From Phytophthora quininea (Eukaryota > Oomycota > Peronosporomycetes > Peronosporales > Peronosporaceae), in the NCBI GenBank assembly GCA_011947345.1, contig JAAVTG010000107.1:62001-126000 (forward strand): a stretch of DNA of 64,000 nucleotides, read 5' to 3'. This document shows positions 43,504-55,299 of this stretch, one piece after another (position 1 is the stretch's first letter; each line of letters starts with the position of its first letter). A model generated the notes under the pieces. It searched no databases. It worked only from the letters and a program-made list of their open reading frames with translations, and was not told where the DNA came from. Position numbers and translations under genes: made by a program.

Positions 43504-45523
43504 TTGCAATGGCTGTACTCGCGTGCAGGTGCCCCAAGAACTTCGACACATTTACAAGACGTTCTCGAAATACTTCGGACCAACTCTTTGGCCAATTCAT
43601 CCCGTGAAAAGTACATCGGCACGTGGCGGAAATGGACATCATGGTGCACAACGCACGGTTTTGCTGTGCGGTTGCCGCCTCATCAAACCCGCCACTCTTC
43701 CCAATTGGCCCTATTTGCAGCGTTTTGCTGGTCGACCGGGCATGGCAACAGCGGGGGCACAGTTTTGTCCAAACCTAGGCACATTTCTTGGTGTCATCAA
43801 GTTATCTACGGATATCCCGTCGCTCTCAACTCAAGTGACAAGTTGGCATTGCGCGGGATGCAACGGCTGTCGGCACCTACTCGACGAAAACAACCCGTCA
43901 CCCGGCAACTACTCCACGCCATGCGACGTAACCTCAACATTCACACCGCCCATGACCGCGTGCTCTGGGGGTTACGGTCCTGGTTTTTTCTTCATGCTGT
44001 AACGTGCTCTGCTTCGTGCCCCACACGCTGGGCTTTAGTCGACCAGTGCTGATCGCGGATATTCCAGTAGTCCTTTTGGCCGACGAGGTCCAATGTCGAT
44101 CCCTCGTGCCGATGTACGCCCGACTGGCAGTACACCAACTTTTATTTACCCAGATTCAACCTGTTCCAACTGCGGCTGTCGAGTCTAACCTGTCGTGCCC
44201 TGCGCTTTGATAGACACTCCTGCTGTCCTCGCTTGAACTCCGTCCAGCACGCTCGACCTCCACCTGCAGTCCGTCCAGTAGTGACTCTCCGCGGTGCGTC
44301 CACGGCAGATCGCCACTCGTCCAGTGTCGTCCGTCAACCAGAAGTTTACCCAAGTGTGTCAACACTCCCTCCAGCCGCCGTCCAGTCCAGTTCCAGTGTC
44401 GTTCGTTCAACTAGAGGTTTGTCCAAGCGCGTCACCGCTCGCCTCCAGTCGTCCGTCCAGTCCAGTTGCTAGCCCACGACAAGTGGTGTCGTGCAGGCTG
44501 TCGTCATGTCAGTCCTCCCCAGTTGCTGCTGCTGCGAACTCGAGACTGCTTGCGTCCCAGGTCGCCGATTCCGAACTGAGGGCTCCGTGCCAGCCGGCAT
44601 TCGCCGCGGGGTCTCCTTGTCCAGCCACGATCTTGCTTACGCCGCCGGTTTCCCCGGCGCAATCGTCCGGAGCCGCCGCCACTTCGTATCCACAGTCAGT
44701 CTGTTGCTGCTGCACCTCAACGTCGGCAGCCACCACCGCACTGTTTTCCAGCCAAAGCACCCCGTTGTGTTCCTCACACGCATCTTTGGACGCCCCTCCA
44801 CTCCTTGGTGGCTCGCTGTCGTGCTTGCCGCCGCATCCAACCAGCCATTCGCCGACGGTTCCTCGCTCGAGCGCCATACCGTTACCGGGCCTGACAGCTG
44901 CGTGTCCGTTGGAGATCGTGCCAGCCTTGTTACAATGCTGAGAAGAAGCGAGTACTTGGAATGCAATGGAAATTTGCAGCCGTACGCTATTTGCACAAGT
45001 GACGTGAATTTCGTGACCAGTTCAGGCAAGCAACCGAAGTAGTGCGATGATCGTGCTGATTCGCTTTCGAGGAAGTAAAACAGACCAGTTTGGAGTTTCA
45101 ACCACCAGGAAGCTTCACCGCTCCGGTGACCGATTGATCAGCCCGGTACGAGCGGCCTGGTCGCTTGTTCATGACCTCAGAAGCTTTCCGGCCACTGTCG
45201 ACACGCCAATATGCCAAGTGAGCGCCGATACGTTCATCAATGCAACCGAAGTTACTTTATTGCTTCGATCTGGAGCTCAATCACTTGGATTGCGCCCCGA
45301 GGACTACAGCACGCACTCCTTAAGAATTGGCGGCGCTACGGCGCTGTTTGACGCCGGCGCAAAAGCCAACCTCATTCAGCAACATGGCCGGCGGGCAAGC
45401 GATTGCTTTCGAATCTACACTAGAATCGATGCTGCGTCGTGCTCTCGCGTGGCAGGAAGAATTGTGGGGATGCGTCTTGACGCTGTCGATGTGTGGGGTC
45501 ATGGGGGCGCGACCACTGGGTGA
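43504..45523 (+). pseudogene. DIRS-like tyrosine recombinase, interrupted by a solo LTR
   Basis: The first part (43504 to about 43990) has the N-terminal core-binding region (SREKYIGTWRKWTSWCTTHG, LALFAAFCWSTG, RGMQRLSAPTRRKQPVTRQL) up to LWGLRSWFF. After the insert at 43998-44934 the frame resumes with MLRRSEYLECNGNL. The catalytic domain continues at 45047-45523 with RFRGSKTDQFG, the H-x-x-R motif in HSLRIGGATALFDAGA and the nucleophile Tyr in CFRIYTRID. A stop and a shift lie near 45040. Tyrosine recombinases replace the DDE integrase in DIRS and Ngaro elements. Its RT is 5.7 kb upstream. Confidence 0.85.
43998..44934. repeat. Solo LTR-like insert of 937 bp in the recombinase gene
   Basis: The insert starts TGTAAC and ends GTTACA (6-bp inverted termini with TG and CA) and is flanked by ATGC at 43994-43997 and 44935-44938. 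Removing it with one ATGC restores the recombinase frame (SWFF then MLRRSEYLEC). It contains no coding sequence that I can support. GTCCAG-type hexamers recur many times between 44250 and 44470. Solo LTR is the best reading. Confidence 0.6.
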
Positions 45524-45606
45524 CCGCGATCGACAGCTAATCAAAACAACATCCAGCTCTGCTGGACTCCCCAACTTGCTTTCCGCTTTGAGTAAGCACG
45601 AAGGAA

Positions 45607-46540
45607 AATCAGCAGACTAAAAGTGAAATTCACGTTGTACAGTCCAATATGGTGCACTTGGGGTGGAAAAGTTGGATTGTTTTGACGGTTTTCTGGATGG
45701 AAATCATTCATTGGCCGCGGTCTTCGCCAGATATGGTGAAAACTTCACCCGATACTTGGATCTGAAGTTGTTCTTACGGATATTTTTCGTCTCTACAGAC
45801 AGTTGAGCAACGTCATGTCAAGAATGCTACCTCAACCTCTATGACGTTTGCGCGCTCGAAAGTAGTTTGCGATGTGAGTTCTATTAGAGTAGCGATTTAT
45901 CCTACCCGTTCCCACCGACGCTGCCTTGTGGCAGCGACCGGGAACCCGCTGCACCAACCGTTTGTGCAGATTATGTAGTTGCCGCGATTACGCGGCCGAT
46001 GATGTAGATTGCTTGTTGACGCGGCGCTGGTATGGCGACAGCGTCGTTGTCGTTGTCGGCTGAGCTTGGTCGTCTGATTTATACTCCACAACCTCATCCA
46101 GGAGAGATTACCTACCAGGCGAGAGAACCCACTAACTAGTTAACCAAATCATTTCAACTCAACTCATCCAGGAGAGATCCAAGCGGCAAATGCAACAAAC
46201 ACACCTCCGATTCACGGATTATCTGTGAGTAGTGCCAATTTTACTACGCCAAGCGTACGATTCTTCCCAAAACTACGGGAAAAGGACTGGGGTAAGCTGC
46301 TTAATTAAGCGCCTGCGCTGGAGCACCATCCAGTTAAGGATTTGGGGTGCCCACGGCGACGTGTTCGCTTGACGCTGTCAAAAATTTTAGCACTGCGAGG
46401 ATCGCTACTTCCAGTGGCTCATGATGGGATGTTACGACTATATTGCGGTGATATTACCGTCAGCTCGAGACTATACTTCTTGGAATCGTTGAACCCGACA
46501 ATTCAGCAATGTGTACGCCCTGGGTGTCAAGCGATTGAAG
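45607..46540 (+). mobile_element. LINE C copy 2, plus strand, 5'-truncated
   Basis: Nearly identical to 4684-5812, but lacking about 400 bp corresponding to 4781-5182 (the join lies in a GGAAA(A)TCATTCAT microhomology). It contains the same non-LINE insert of about 320 bp. It continues further than the first copy, through GCPRRRVRLTLSKILALRGS to LNPTIQQCVRPGCQAIE. There it meets a LINE A copy inserted in the opposite orientation. Confidence 0.75.
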
Positions 46541-47695
46541 GAGGAAATTGAATTGATTAACTGTTTAGCGGGTTTCTCGTCTTAAAGTGATAAGCTATCT
46601 ATCCGTGAGAGTTACGTTCGTGTCGTCCACATGTGGTGCATGGGTTCCGGGATATTGTTTTCTGGCGGATCAAAGCCAAGTTTTTGCAGCACCCGGGCCA
46701 CAGTAGCGCGGTTGCAATGAAGCTCATGTGCGTGTTGGTAGAGGAATTGGTAGTGCCTCTTGAACGAGTTCAGCAGATTGAGAATATTTGGCACTTCAGC
46801 TGTTGTTTCCTGGAAATGAATGTCGTTCCTGAGCCGCCATGTTGCGAAACACAATCGCTGTGTAGATCCTCCATAGGAGTATCAGTTCTTTGTGCTCACT
46901 TCTCCAGTTCCTACGGAGGTCTTGCAATCTTGGGAAGAGTAGCAACCTCCAACTTAGATCGACGCAAAAGAACCTCAGCCACCGGCTCCATAATTCGCTC
47001 CACATTGGTTCTAATGACGGGCACGTGAAAAACAGTGTTCTACCGTTTCGATCTCCTGGCATTCCGGACGAACGCAGTTTTGGATGGTAGGATTTAGTTC
47101 TCTGTGGAAGTATAGTCGTGAACCGAATGTGAGGTCTCCGAAGCACATTCGTACTATCACATCATGAATTACCGGCAGTAGATATCCACGTAGAGAAATC
47201 ACACTGGACAAGGTCTCATGAATCCTTTGTCGAGGACACCCCAGGTCTTCCATCGGATGATGCATCAACTCCGGAACTTGCTGGAGAATCACCTTCCAAT
47301 CTTGCGATCGCAAATTTGGGGAGAATCGAGTAGATAGTTCTGTTGGGAGACAGCTGCTTAGCTTGATTCCAAATATCGGTGGTGAATTCGTGCTTCTTAC
47401 TTCCTGCATTCCTCCTTCGTCCGGATGCGGTAGTAAGCGATGAAATAATCGGCTCATTTGATGGTAGAGCACGAAAATGTCATGCGGAAGCACTTTCGTC
47501 CCAAGTATTGGATGAATCTCGGAGCAGACGTCCGTGAAAAATGCCGTTGAAGACGGCCAGTCGCGATTGCCACTCAGGAAGTCGGCAAAATATAACTTTT
47601 TATGTTTTGCCAGTTCCCGACAGAGGGCCCGAAAGGCGTTTATTCCTGACCCCAGGGGCTTTGCCGGACTTGCTGGGCTTCGCGTATCCAGTATG
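46541..47695 (-). mobile_element. LINE A copy 3, 5'-truncated, minus strand
   Basis: Follows 410-1565 closely: 3' UTR, C-terminal tail MHHMWTTRT, LQKLGFDPPENNIPEP, zf-RVT region (CVRPECQEIETVEHCF), and GCPRQRIHETLSSVISLRGY. Frames 46612-46854, 46796-47146 and 47011-47493 are offset by small indels, and a few codons differ from copy 1. The 3' end lies inside the LINE C zf-RVT codons. A clear target-site duplication is not visible at the right end. Confidence 0.8.
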
Positions 47696-48209
47696 GAGGT
47701 TTATTAATGAGGGAACTGCCCAACCTGTTCTGGCTACCAGCCTCTCCAGCATGCGAGGCTGATGTGCCCCGCAATCTCCTGGTCTTCATCATCATGCCGC
47801 CTAATCCGATCCTCGCCTTGCTCCATCTTCAAGCTTGCCGACGAGACCAAGCTGATGCGAAATCCACGCAACACTGAGCCAGCAAATTGGTTTTAGATCA
47901 ACCACAAAATCTGTAGCACGAAGGCTTTACGTGGTCGAGACATTACATTATTACTTTTCTCGAACTTTCGAACTGAAGTGAAGACACCTTCATATATGCG
48001 TAGAATTCTTGAGTGATGACTGAGGATCCGATTGGAGCGGCCACACTATCGGATCGATGAAAATTTCTTGCCGAGTGACGACTCCGTCGGTCACTGCCAC
48101 GACCAATTTCCTGGTATCGTAGAGTTGAATAGAATTTGATCACCTAGTTATGTCGATTTCTCGTAAGTGACTAAATTATAAGGAAGCACATCGAGGTCGA
48201 CAAGTAGCT
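47696..48209. other. No recognisable gene
   Basis: No frame over 70 codons and no transposon match that I can support. Confidence 0.4.
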
Positions 48210-48342
48210 CATTTGCTAGGAATACAGACGTGGTTGTTTTCCGATAATCGTGCATCGTGTGCAGCAGGCTCGTTAAATTCCAGCCTGTGGAAGACTTGAA
48301 CAAGTTCCGATTTGTGTATCCGAATATCTCTTGAGTGGTCAT
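48210..48342 (-). mobile_element. LINE D tail, part beyond Gypsy-2
   Basis: In the minus direction HDHSRDIRIHKSELVQVFHR, then LEFNEPAAHDARLSENNH, parallels the LINE B C-terminal tail (SAELGIDDKIVTSVLEKLGF, then DPPAPRNRLPASHVW). It continues the LINE piece at 54006-54445 once Gypsy-2 is removed. Confidence 0.65.
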
Positions 48343-48611
48343 TGTGGCGATAGCAGGGACTGCATCTTCGCTTCAGCTCCTCCAACCTGCAATATGGTTG
48401 AAGCATGCACAGAGGCAAGCAATCTGGTTGCTGTTTGTGTGAACAGCAACTCGATGTTCAACATGTCCTCTTGCTCTCCCTGGACTGCCATGGAGGCAGG
48501 AGAGAGCGCTCGCAAGGTAGACAGACTAAGTCACTTTGCAATTGGCTTCTTACAATACAAGTTAGCATTTGCAGGGAGCTCCAGCTCCCAATCTTTGTTG
48601 TACACGTCACA
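48343..48611 (+). repeat. Gypsy-2 5' LTR
   Basis: 269 bp. The last 50 bases include the small inverted repeat GGGAGCTCCAGCTCCCA. Confidence 0.9.
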
Positions 48612-48638
48612 AAGTTAACTTTAGTAACTGCGTGAACG

Positions 48639-49755
48639 ATGAAGACACGCAGCCGGCGACCGACTCAAGTCATGCCAGCGAACCAAGATTCGACGACTAC
48701 ATATGCATCTACAAGACGAACTGAGACGGGACGGGCAACGACGATGACTACAAGTATCTCGACGCCAGCGGTTCCTCTGACTTCTGCTTCAATCATGCCA
48801 CCGTACGTCACTGACATCTCCCATCCAGCCCTGGTAAAGTGGAAAAGGGAACGTCAGGAGTATGAAGACGCAATTGAGGCTCGCTGTGCCGCGACCGGTG
48901 AAGACAAGTCAAAGGCATTTCGGAGCATCAAGAACTCGTTCAGCCGCAACCTGCTCAATACTTTGTGCAAGTTCGAGTGGGGTACGACCATCGAGGATGT
49001 CACGGAAGATCGAATTCGGTCTGAACTGGACAATATCATTGGTAACGTCATGAACGACGATATCATTAATGTGGATGACCTTTTTAACCAAGGGTTGAAG
49101 ATGGACTTGCGCGAGGCTGACGTGAAGGCCCGCGTGATAAACTATTTCATGTTGTGCGATGACATCATCCTACAGCATGGACTGAGTAGCATGTTTTCGA
49201 CCCCCAACGGGACCAAGAAAAATTCGAGTTTCTCAAGCAATACCTGGAGCCTGTAGCCTTACTTGACGCAGTGGACACTCACCATCGGCTCGTCGACAGC
49301 TCCAGCAAAACCGATGAGCAGGTTCTGTACCAACTCGTCAAGGACAAGGCGCTCGAACAGGAAAAGTCTTTCGGCTGCTAGCTAAGCGAAAGCAGCATCC
49401 CGGCGAAGGATCAGGAAAATCTCGCCGAGAATCGAACAGAGGCCAACGTTCTGGAGCCAACCGAGACAAGACCGCTAGGGTGGTCCGCAATGACACTGGG
49501 GAGCATCGCAACGTGGCGTCGACCCCAAAAGCGGAACAGAAATCGGCTGCTAACACCAAGAGCAAACCAAGGATAGGTTGCTTCCACTGTGGGAAGGACC
49601 ACTGGTTGAGTCAGTGCCCGGACCTGGATGAGGCTGCCAAGGAGGCTCTGCTCGCCGAACGAAAGGCAAAAAAGGATCCGAAAGCAACACGGGCAAACGC
49701 TACCGATCAAAGCGACTCGAGCAAGCATCTGCAGTCACGAATGATGGTCAGATGA
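48639..49755 (+). pseudogene. Gypsy-2 gag, frameshifted
   Basis: The N-terminal frame (48639-49256, MKTRSRRPTQVMPANQDSTT) contains WKRERQEYEDAIEARCAATG and SRNLLNTLCKFEWGTT, a capsid-like region. A shift near 49200 moves to FLKQYLEPVALLDAVDTHHR, with a stop near 49380. Then 49480-49755 reads the zinc knuckle CFHCGKDHWLSQC and a Lys-rich tail. At least two frame breaks are present. Confidence 0.75.
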
Positions 49756-52700
49756 CTATTGTTTTGAACGGCAAGGTGAAGTTGCCGTATTGCGCTGATA
49801 GCGGGAGTGATTGGAATGTAATTTCGCGGAAACATATCCAACTACTGCAGGGGCAAGACCCTACGGTGAAACCTGTGAAACTCGATGATGCAGTAGAATC
49901 TCGTGTTGTCGGGGGCGCTGTGCTAACCTCGACGCACGCAGTCGATATACGGCTTACACTCAATACTGCAGCTGGACGTGTACGCTGTCATGACCCCAAA
50001 CGTTGCCTGATCGTCGAATCCGATGAAGATGAGATGCTGGTTGGTAAAGCACTGCTTTCTGAGCTTGGAATCGATATTGAGCAGCAACTTGAGTATCTTG
50101 CGTCGGGAGGTACTGACGAGGATGACCCTTTCGAGTAACCTGATGGCATGCCGCCATGCAGACCTTCGGTTGGTGATATAGTGATGAACGTCGTGGATGC
50201 TCTAGTACAAGACGCCATTGACCGCGGTGTCGTCGACGACTACATCGCCAGTAGGCTCTATGAAGTGGTGCGTAAATACGGAGGGTGGAGACTTGAGTTG
50301 GGCGACGACCCACCTGCAAGGATGTCGCCACTCAAGATCAGGGTAAAAGCTAACGCCACTCCGTATCGGTGTAAAGTCCGACAATACAGTCCAAGCAAGT
50401 CAAATTTTCTGGAGAAATTCAACAAGCGACTGGTTGAACTAGGCTGGGTATATGAAAACCGCCCTAGTCGCTGGTGCTGCCCTGTGCTACCTGTCCGAAA
50501 GCCGAACACTGACGATTTCAGGCAAACTAGTGATTATCGACCACTCAATGCAGTTACTGAGGCGATCGCTGGTGTGATGCCCAATTTGGAAGTTGCGCTT
50601 GAACACTGTAAGAGCAAAATGCTCTACGCGATGTTCGACTTTCTGAAAGGCTTTTGGCAGCTGCCGTTGTCCAAGTGCAGTCAAGAATTCTTTTCATATA
50701 TGACGGACAAGGGAATCTTCACGCCTCTCAAGGGAGCACCGATGCTGCCCTACACTTTCAATCTACTGTGGAAATGGTACTTGGCGACCTCGTCAACAAG
50801 TGTGTGATAGTCTGGATTGATGATTTACTGTTTTTGCCGACACGCAGGAGGAGTTAGTGGATGCAATTGAGGCTGTTCTCACAAAGCTTGACGAACACGG
50901 TTTTATCCTCAACCCGAAGAAAAGTGCAGTGTTCCTGAAGGAAGTACGCTGGTGTGGTAGGATTATCAATCAGCACGGAGTCGGCCACGATCCTGAACGC
51001 ATTCAGGCGCTTCGTGAAATCCCATCGCCGACTACGGCAGCCGAACTCCAGCAGTTTTTATGCGCTAGCAATTGGATGAGAGCTGGTCTAGTCGACTATT
51101 CCCGCGTTGCTCGACCACTTCAAGAACACCTTGACGAGGCACTATCAGGAACTAAAAACGAAGCGAGCGGCTGCTGGGGTGCAGATCGACCTGAATGCAG
51201 AAGAACGAGCAGCGTTTGAAGCCGTTAAAGAGTTACTTGGCAATTCGGCTATGCTGACGTACCCAGACCCATCCAAGCAGCTCGTTTTGCTCTCCGGTGC
51301 ATCGGACCGAGGCTGGGGGCTGGAAGTCTCGCAGGTGAACGACTGGAAACCAGATGTACCCATCCATAAGCAGAACCACGAACTTCTGGTGTGCATGGGA
51401 GGAAGTTTCACGGGAGCAGCACTCAATTGGTCCGTGATTGAGAAAGAGTCTTACCTAATCGTACATGCCTGCAAAAACTGGAATACCTGCTACTACGACC
51501 ACAGGGTTTCAGGCTCTACTGCGACCATCGGAACATTATCTATCTGTTCTGCCCGAACAAAGTTGAAGCGGCTTGTACGCGGTAAACTGCTACGTTGGTC
51601 AACGAAACTTCTGGAGTACAGGTACTCTATCGAGCACATCGAAGGTGTTCACAACGTGTGGGCTGACTTGATCTCGAGGTGGGGAGGCAAACCACTGCCA
51701 ACAGCACGGATCCACTCAATCAAACGCATTACACGCTCGAAACACCGCCGCCGCGGCGGCGACAGCAAAGCACGGCACACTCGCTTCGTCCACTCGATCA
51801 CGACGGCTTTGCCTGGCCAACTGCTGACGAAATCGGCAGCATTCAAGCTCTGCACGAAATTCCGCAGGGTGCAACACTGGATGAGAATGAACTCTGGCGA
51901 CTGGGGAACAGGATTTGGATTCCTTGCGAAGCACACGATCTAACTCAACGCTTGTTGATTATTGCACATTGTGGACGGAACGGACACCGTGTTGTCCATG
52001 TGATGGAGAATCATGTCGGTCGTTTGTTCAACATTGGTGGCCTCAACGAAATGGTGAGGGATTTCTGCTCAAACTGCTTGCTTTGCCTGCACGTGAAGGG
52101 AGGGACGGTAATTCCCCGGCCGTTTAGCGAATCCCATCACACTTTTGAACGGAACGCGGCCCTGCACTGGGATTTTTGCCATTAGGAGATTCTTTTGGCT
52201 CTTCTCGCTACGTGTTAGTTCTGAAAGATGAAGCCATACATTTTGTCGAGCTCGTGGCGTGCGATGGTCCTACATCTACTGTTGCAGCTACTGCGATTCT
52301 AGACTGGTACAGCCGGTTCGGATCGCCAAAGGTGTGGGTGAGCGACTCGGGATCACATTTCAAGGCAAAAGTGGTCGCCGAACTTAATCGACGGCTTAAA
52401 GGACGGCAGGAATTCATTTTGGCGTACTCTCCATGGAGAAATGGATCGGTAGAGCGCGTAAATCGCGATATTTTGCAAGTTTTAAAAGCCTTTGCGCTGG
52501 AATTCCGCGTGAGCTTACACGACTGGCCGTACTTGTTGCCGCTGGTGATGTCCAGCATCAACCATTCGCCGGTTTCGTCTCTAGTCAACCGTGCACCTAT
52601 CGAACTGTTCACCAGTCTACCATGCCCAAACACCTTGGATACAGTGTTTTTCCTGGAGGGAAGGGACGCGTGACCACACTGAGCAGCCCACGGCCAAATA

Positions 52701-53341
52701 CGGAGAAACAGCTCGCTGTACATCGTCAAAGCATCATGACTATGCACAAGTCGGTGGAAGCTAAGCGAAAGAAACAAGACAAGCGGTATCGAGCCAGGCA
52801 CCACTTCAAGCAAGACGTGAATTTCTCAGTCGGTGATTACGTGTTGCGATCACGCATCGATGAGAAGCTGCACGCGAACAAGTTACGCATCATGTGGGCT
52901 GGTCCATAACGTGTTGTGGCAAGCACAGACTACTACTTTACGGTGGAGCACTTAGTCAATGGTAGCACCATGGACGTGCACCCATCGCGCCTAAAATTCT
53001 ACGCTGATGACGTGCTAGAGGTTTCTGAGGAACTACTCGACCACGTCGCTTCTCAAGGGACGTTGCTGGCGGTTGAAGCGATCGTGGAGCATAGATTCAA
53101 CGCGGACATGAAGGCCCATGAGGTGAAAGTGAAGTGGCTGGGTCTTGAAACCATAGAAGACTCCTGGGAACCATTGAAGACAATCAGCGAAGATGTACCT
53201 CAACTGTTGTTAGAATACGCAAAGGACGCCAACGACGATGATTTCCTACTTGCAGCAACTTCGGCTATCAATCCCAAGCAGCAGAAACGTTCAACTCGCA
53301 GCAAGAGCAAAGTTACAGCTATATCCTGGCTAACATGTTGA
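49752..53341 (+). pseudogene. Gypsy-2 pol: protease, RT, RNase H, integrase, chromodomain; many frameshifts
   Basis: Protease: KLPYCADSGSDWNVISRKH. RT: LPVRKPNTDDFRQTSDYRPL and CVIVWIDDLLFLP with the catalytic Asp pair (about 50825). RNase H: QLVLLSGASDRGWGLEVSQV, where the first catalytic Asp position reads Gly. Integrase: LHWDFCH, KVWVSDSGSHFKAKVV and RNGSVERVNRDIL supply the D-D-E positions. A C-terminal chromodomain (AVEAIVEHRFNADMKAHEVK, then TIEDSWEPLKTI) ends near 53341. Frames change near 50145, 50750, 51110, 51700, 52180 and 52910. Confidence 0.85.
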
Positions 53342-53736
53342 TCGACTTCAAGGGGTTTCGGCTTTTGGCGCTCACTAGCTTTGATCTACATGATATTGCT
53401 CGTACACCCAATGTGCAAGATTGCTGTGTACGTACTGACCAAGTTTCAGAGTGACTTGATGCATATTGGCAATACACGACGCAGTTGAAGATTTTCTGGT
53501 CTCCTATTGGTCAATATTCGATTTGGCGACATTTGATTGGCTGGATTGCATATATGGCGAAATGTTGCAAATCTTGGAGGAGGCAACCTGTAACACTGCA
53601 ACGTGTTGAAGTTATCGTCCTGGCTATGCGCCAAGTGCGACGAAGTAGACGCAACTGGACAGATCGGAGCACTGGAGTCAGCAAATACGATTACAAGGTG
53701 GTGCTCAATTGCGGTGTTGGGAAGCTTGGGAGGCAG
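53342..53736 (+). other. Gypsy-2 3' untranslated region
   Basis: Non-coding stretch between the chromodomain and the 3' LTR. It ends in a purine-rich tract, GGGAAGCTTGGGAGGCAG. The blocks CCTATTGGTCAATATT and TTTGATTGGCTGGATTGC have counterparts in 1-406. Confidence 0.6.
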
Positions 53737-54005
53737 TGTGGCGATGGCAAGGACTGCATCTTCGCTTCAGCTCCTCCAACCTGCAATATGGTTGAAGCAT
53801 GCACAGAGGCAAGCAATCTGGTTGCTGTTTGTGTGAACAGCAACTTGATGTTCAACATGTCCTATTGCTCTCCCTAGACTGCCATGGAGGCAGGAGAGAG
53901 CACTCGCAAGGTAGACAGACTAAGTCACTTTGCAATTGGCTTCTTACAATACAAGTTAGCATTTGCAGGGAGTTCCAGCTCCCAATCTTTGTTGTACACG
54001 TCACA
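53737..54005 (+). repeat. Gypsy-2 3' LTR
   Basis: 269 bp, followed by the GTCAT target-site copy. It differs from the 5' LTR at about seven positions, mostly transitions. Confidence 0.9.
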
Positions 54006-54445
54006 GTCATACATGAACTGGCAATGGATCTTGAACGAGTCCTTCACTCCATCGATACTTGGAGCATCCACTTGTACGTCTCGGAAGGCAATATCGTTTC
54101 GGGGCGCCAGATACCATGGAATACAATCGCTGTGTGGACTTGCCACAATAGCAATAGTATTTTTCATTGTGATCTCCATAGTCTCCTGGCATCGTGTGAT
54201 TCTGGAAATAAGAGAAGCGGCCCCACAAAAGCTTTACGCGATGGGGACCATAAGGTCTGCCACATTGCCTCGAGGCTTCGACAGGCATAGAAGCAATGTT
54301 CCACCGTTTCAATGGCATTGCGCGATGGCCAAACACAAATTTGAATGGTAGGATTTAATTTTACCAGGAAGGCAAGGCGCGATCCCATGGGAAGTCCTCC
54401 AAAGAAAAGCCCGAGTATAACATCGTGAATGACAGAAAGCAGGCA
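54006..54445 (-). mobile_element. LINE D fragment, minus strand
   Basis: A minus-strand frame reads CLLSVIHDVILGLFFGGLPM, KLNPTIQICVWPSRNAIETV, EHCFYACRSLEAMWQTLWSP, the zf-RVT block found in LINE A and B, but with clear divergence, so it is a separate family. The last Cys-His spacing is kept. It replaces the C-terminal end of bZIP-5 at about 54440. Confidence 0.7.
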
Positions 54446-55270
54446 GCGGCGCAAGGTGGCGGAAACAGTAGCGCAATATATTTCTGAGATAGTGTACGAG
54501 GCCGTAGGCGTTGCAGTCACAACGCCGTCCACTCCGTTCTCAATCTGCGCAAGGTGCAGCGAGCACTCTAAACAGCACTACATCGTCGACTCTCAAAACT
54601 CTACCAGAGCGTGAGTCCTGCAGCGATGCCCACGTACGATGTCTGAGGCCATTACAGTCCGAAGAAACTCGAACTGTTCGCGACCTTCGTAGCCATAACG
54701 AAAGAGCCGAAAGAATTCAACTGCAACACACCAGGGCAGTTGTCTCGCGGTCACGGCCGTCGCTAGTTGTCGTTTCTGAGCTTCCGGATGTCGGCTATCA
54801 AGCTGCCGATCTGTTTTTCGCGAATGACACTTTTCTCGCGTAACTTTCTCCTGTGTCGAACCATGTTGACGCGGCGGTGTTCATGATCCTTGGGTTGAAT
54901 TCTGGGTCGATGAATCCTCGCTTTCTTGAAATGTCACGGCTGGAACTGCTATCGGTGCTGTTGGACTTGGCATGTTTCATTAGTGTGGTCGCTGCACCAC
55001 GTCGCCGATGACATTTTCAATCATCCGCTCGCTGTTGGGAGGACGAAGCTTCCAAGGATGCCGAATGCCATCTCTCCCTGACTCGACCAGTTCCAGATTG
55101 ACGATGCAATGGCTCCCATGTGTATCCACCGCTGTCTGATACCTTCCAGGCACTTCGTGCGTCGTCGTGGCTGCTTTCTGTCGAAGTTCTAGAAGACGAT
55201 TTGCTACAATCTGCACGGACAGGACAGCAGCAACTCGCACAGCAGAGGATTTGTGTGGTGAGGCTTCGAG
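54440..55270 (-). pseudogene. bZIP-5: bZIP-family relic
   Basis: Minus strand. ERMIENVIGDVVQRPH near 54985-55030 parallels the bZIP-4 N-terminal CMADVIIGEVVPRYN. Then VNMVRHRRKLREKSVIREKQ, IGSLIADIRKLRND (about 54760-54880) is a basic region and short zipper. The EFFRLFRYGYEGREQFEFLR-type motif follows around 54700, and DGVVTATPTASYTISE at 54480-54535, where the LINE D fragment cuts it off. Several stops and shifts. Confidence 0.55.
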
Positions 55271-55299
55271 TGTTCTAGAATAGCTCATAGGCTAGCGAG

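Larger units (their letters stand above)
48343..54005 (+). mobile_element. Gypsy-2: complete Ty3 chromodomain retrotransposon
   Basis: 5663 bp with 269-bp LTRs (48343-48611, 53737-54005), both TGTGGCGAT to ACACGTCACA, and a 5-bp target-site duplication GTCAT (48338-48342, 54006-54010). By eye the LTRs differ at seven positions, so it is older than Gypsy-1. GAAGCTTGGGAGGCAG before the 3' LTR is the polypurine tract. It is inserted in a LINE D tail. Confidence 0.95.

Noticed and set aside
44233..45042. Open frames of 79-215 codons inside the 937-bp insert
   Set aside because: Frames are open on several strands at once, driven by GTCCAG-type repeats, and disappear when the insert is removed to restore the recombinase.
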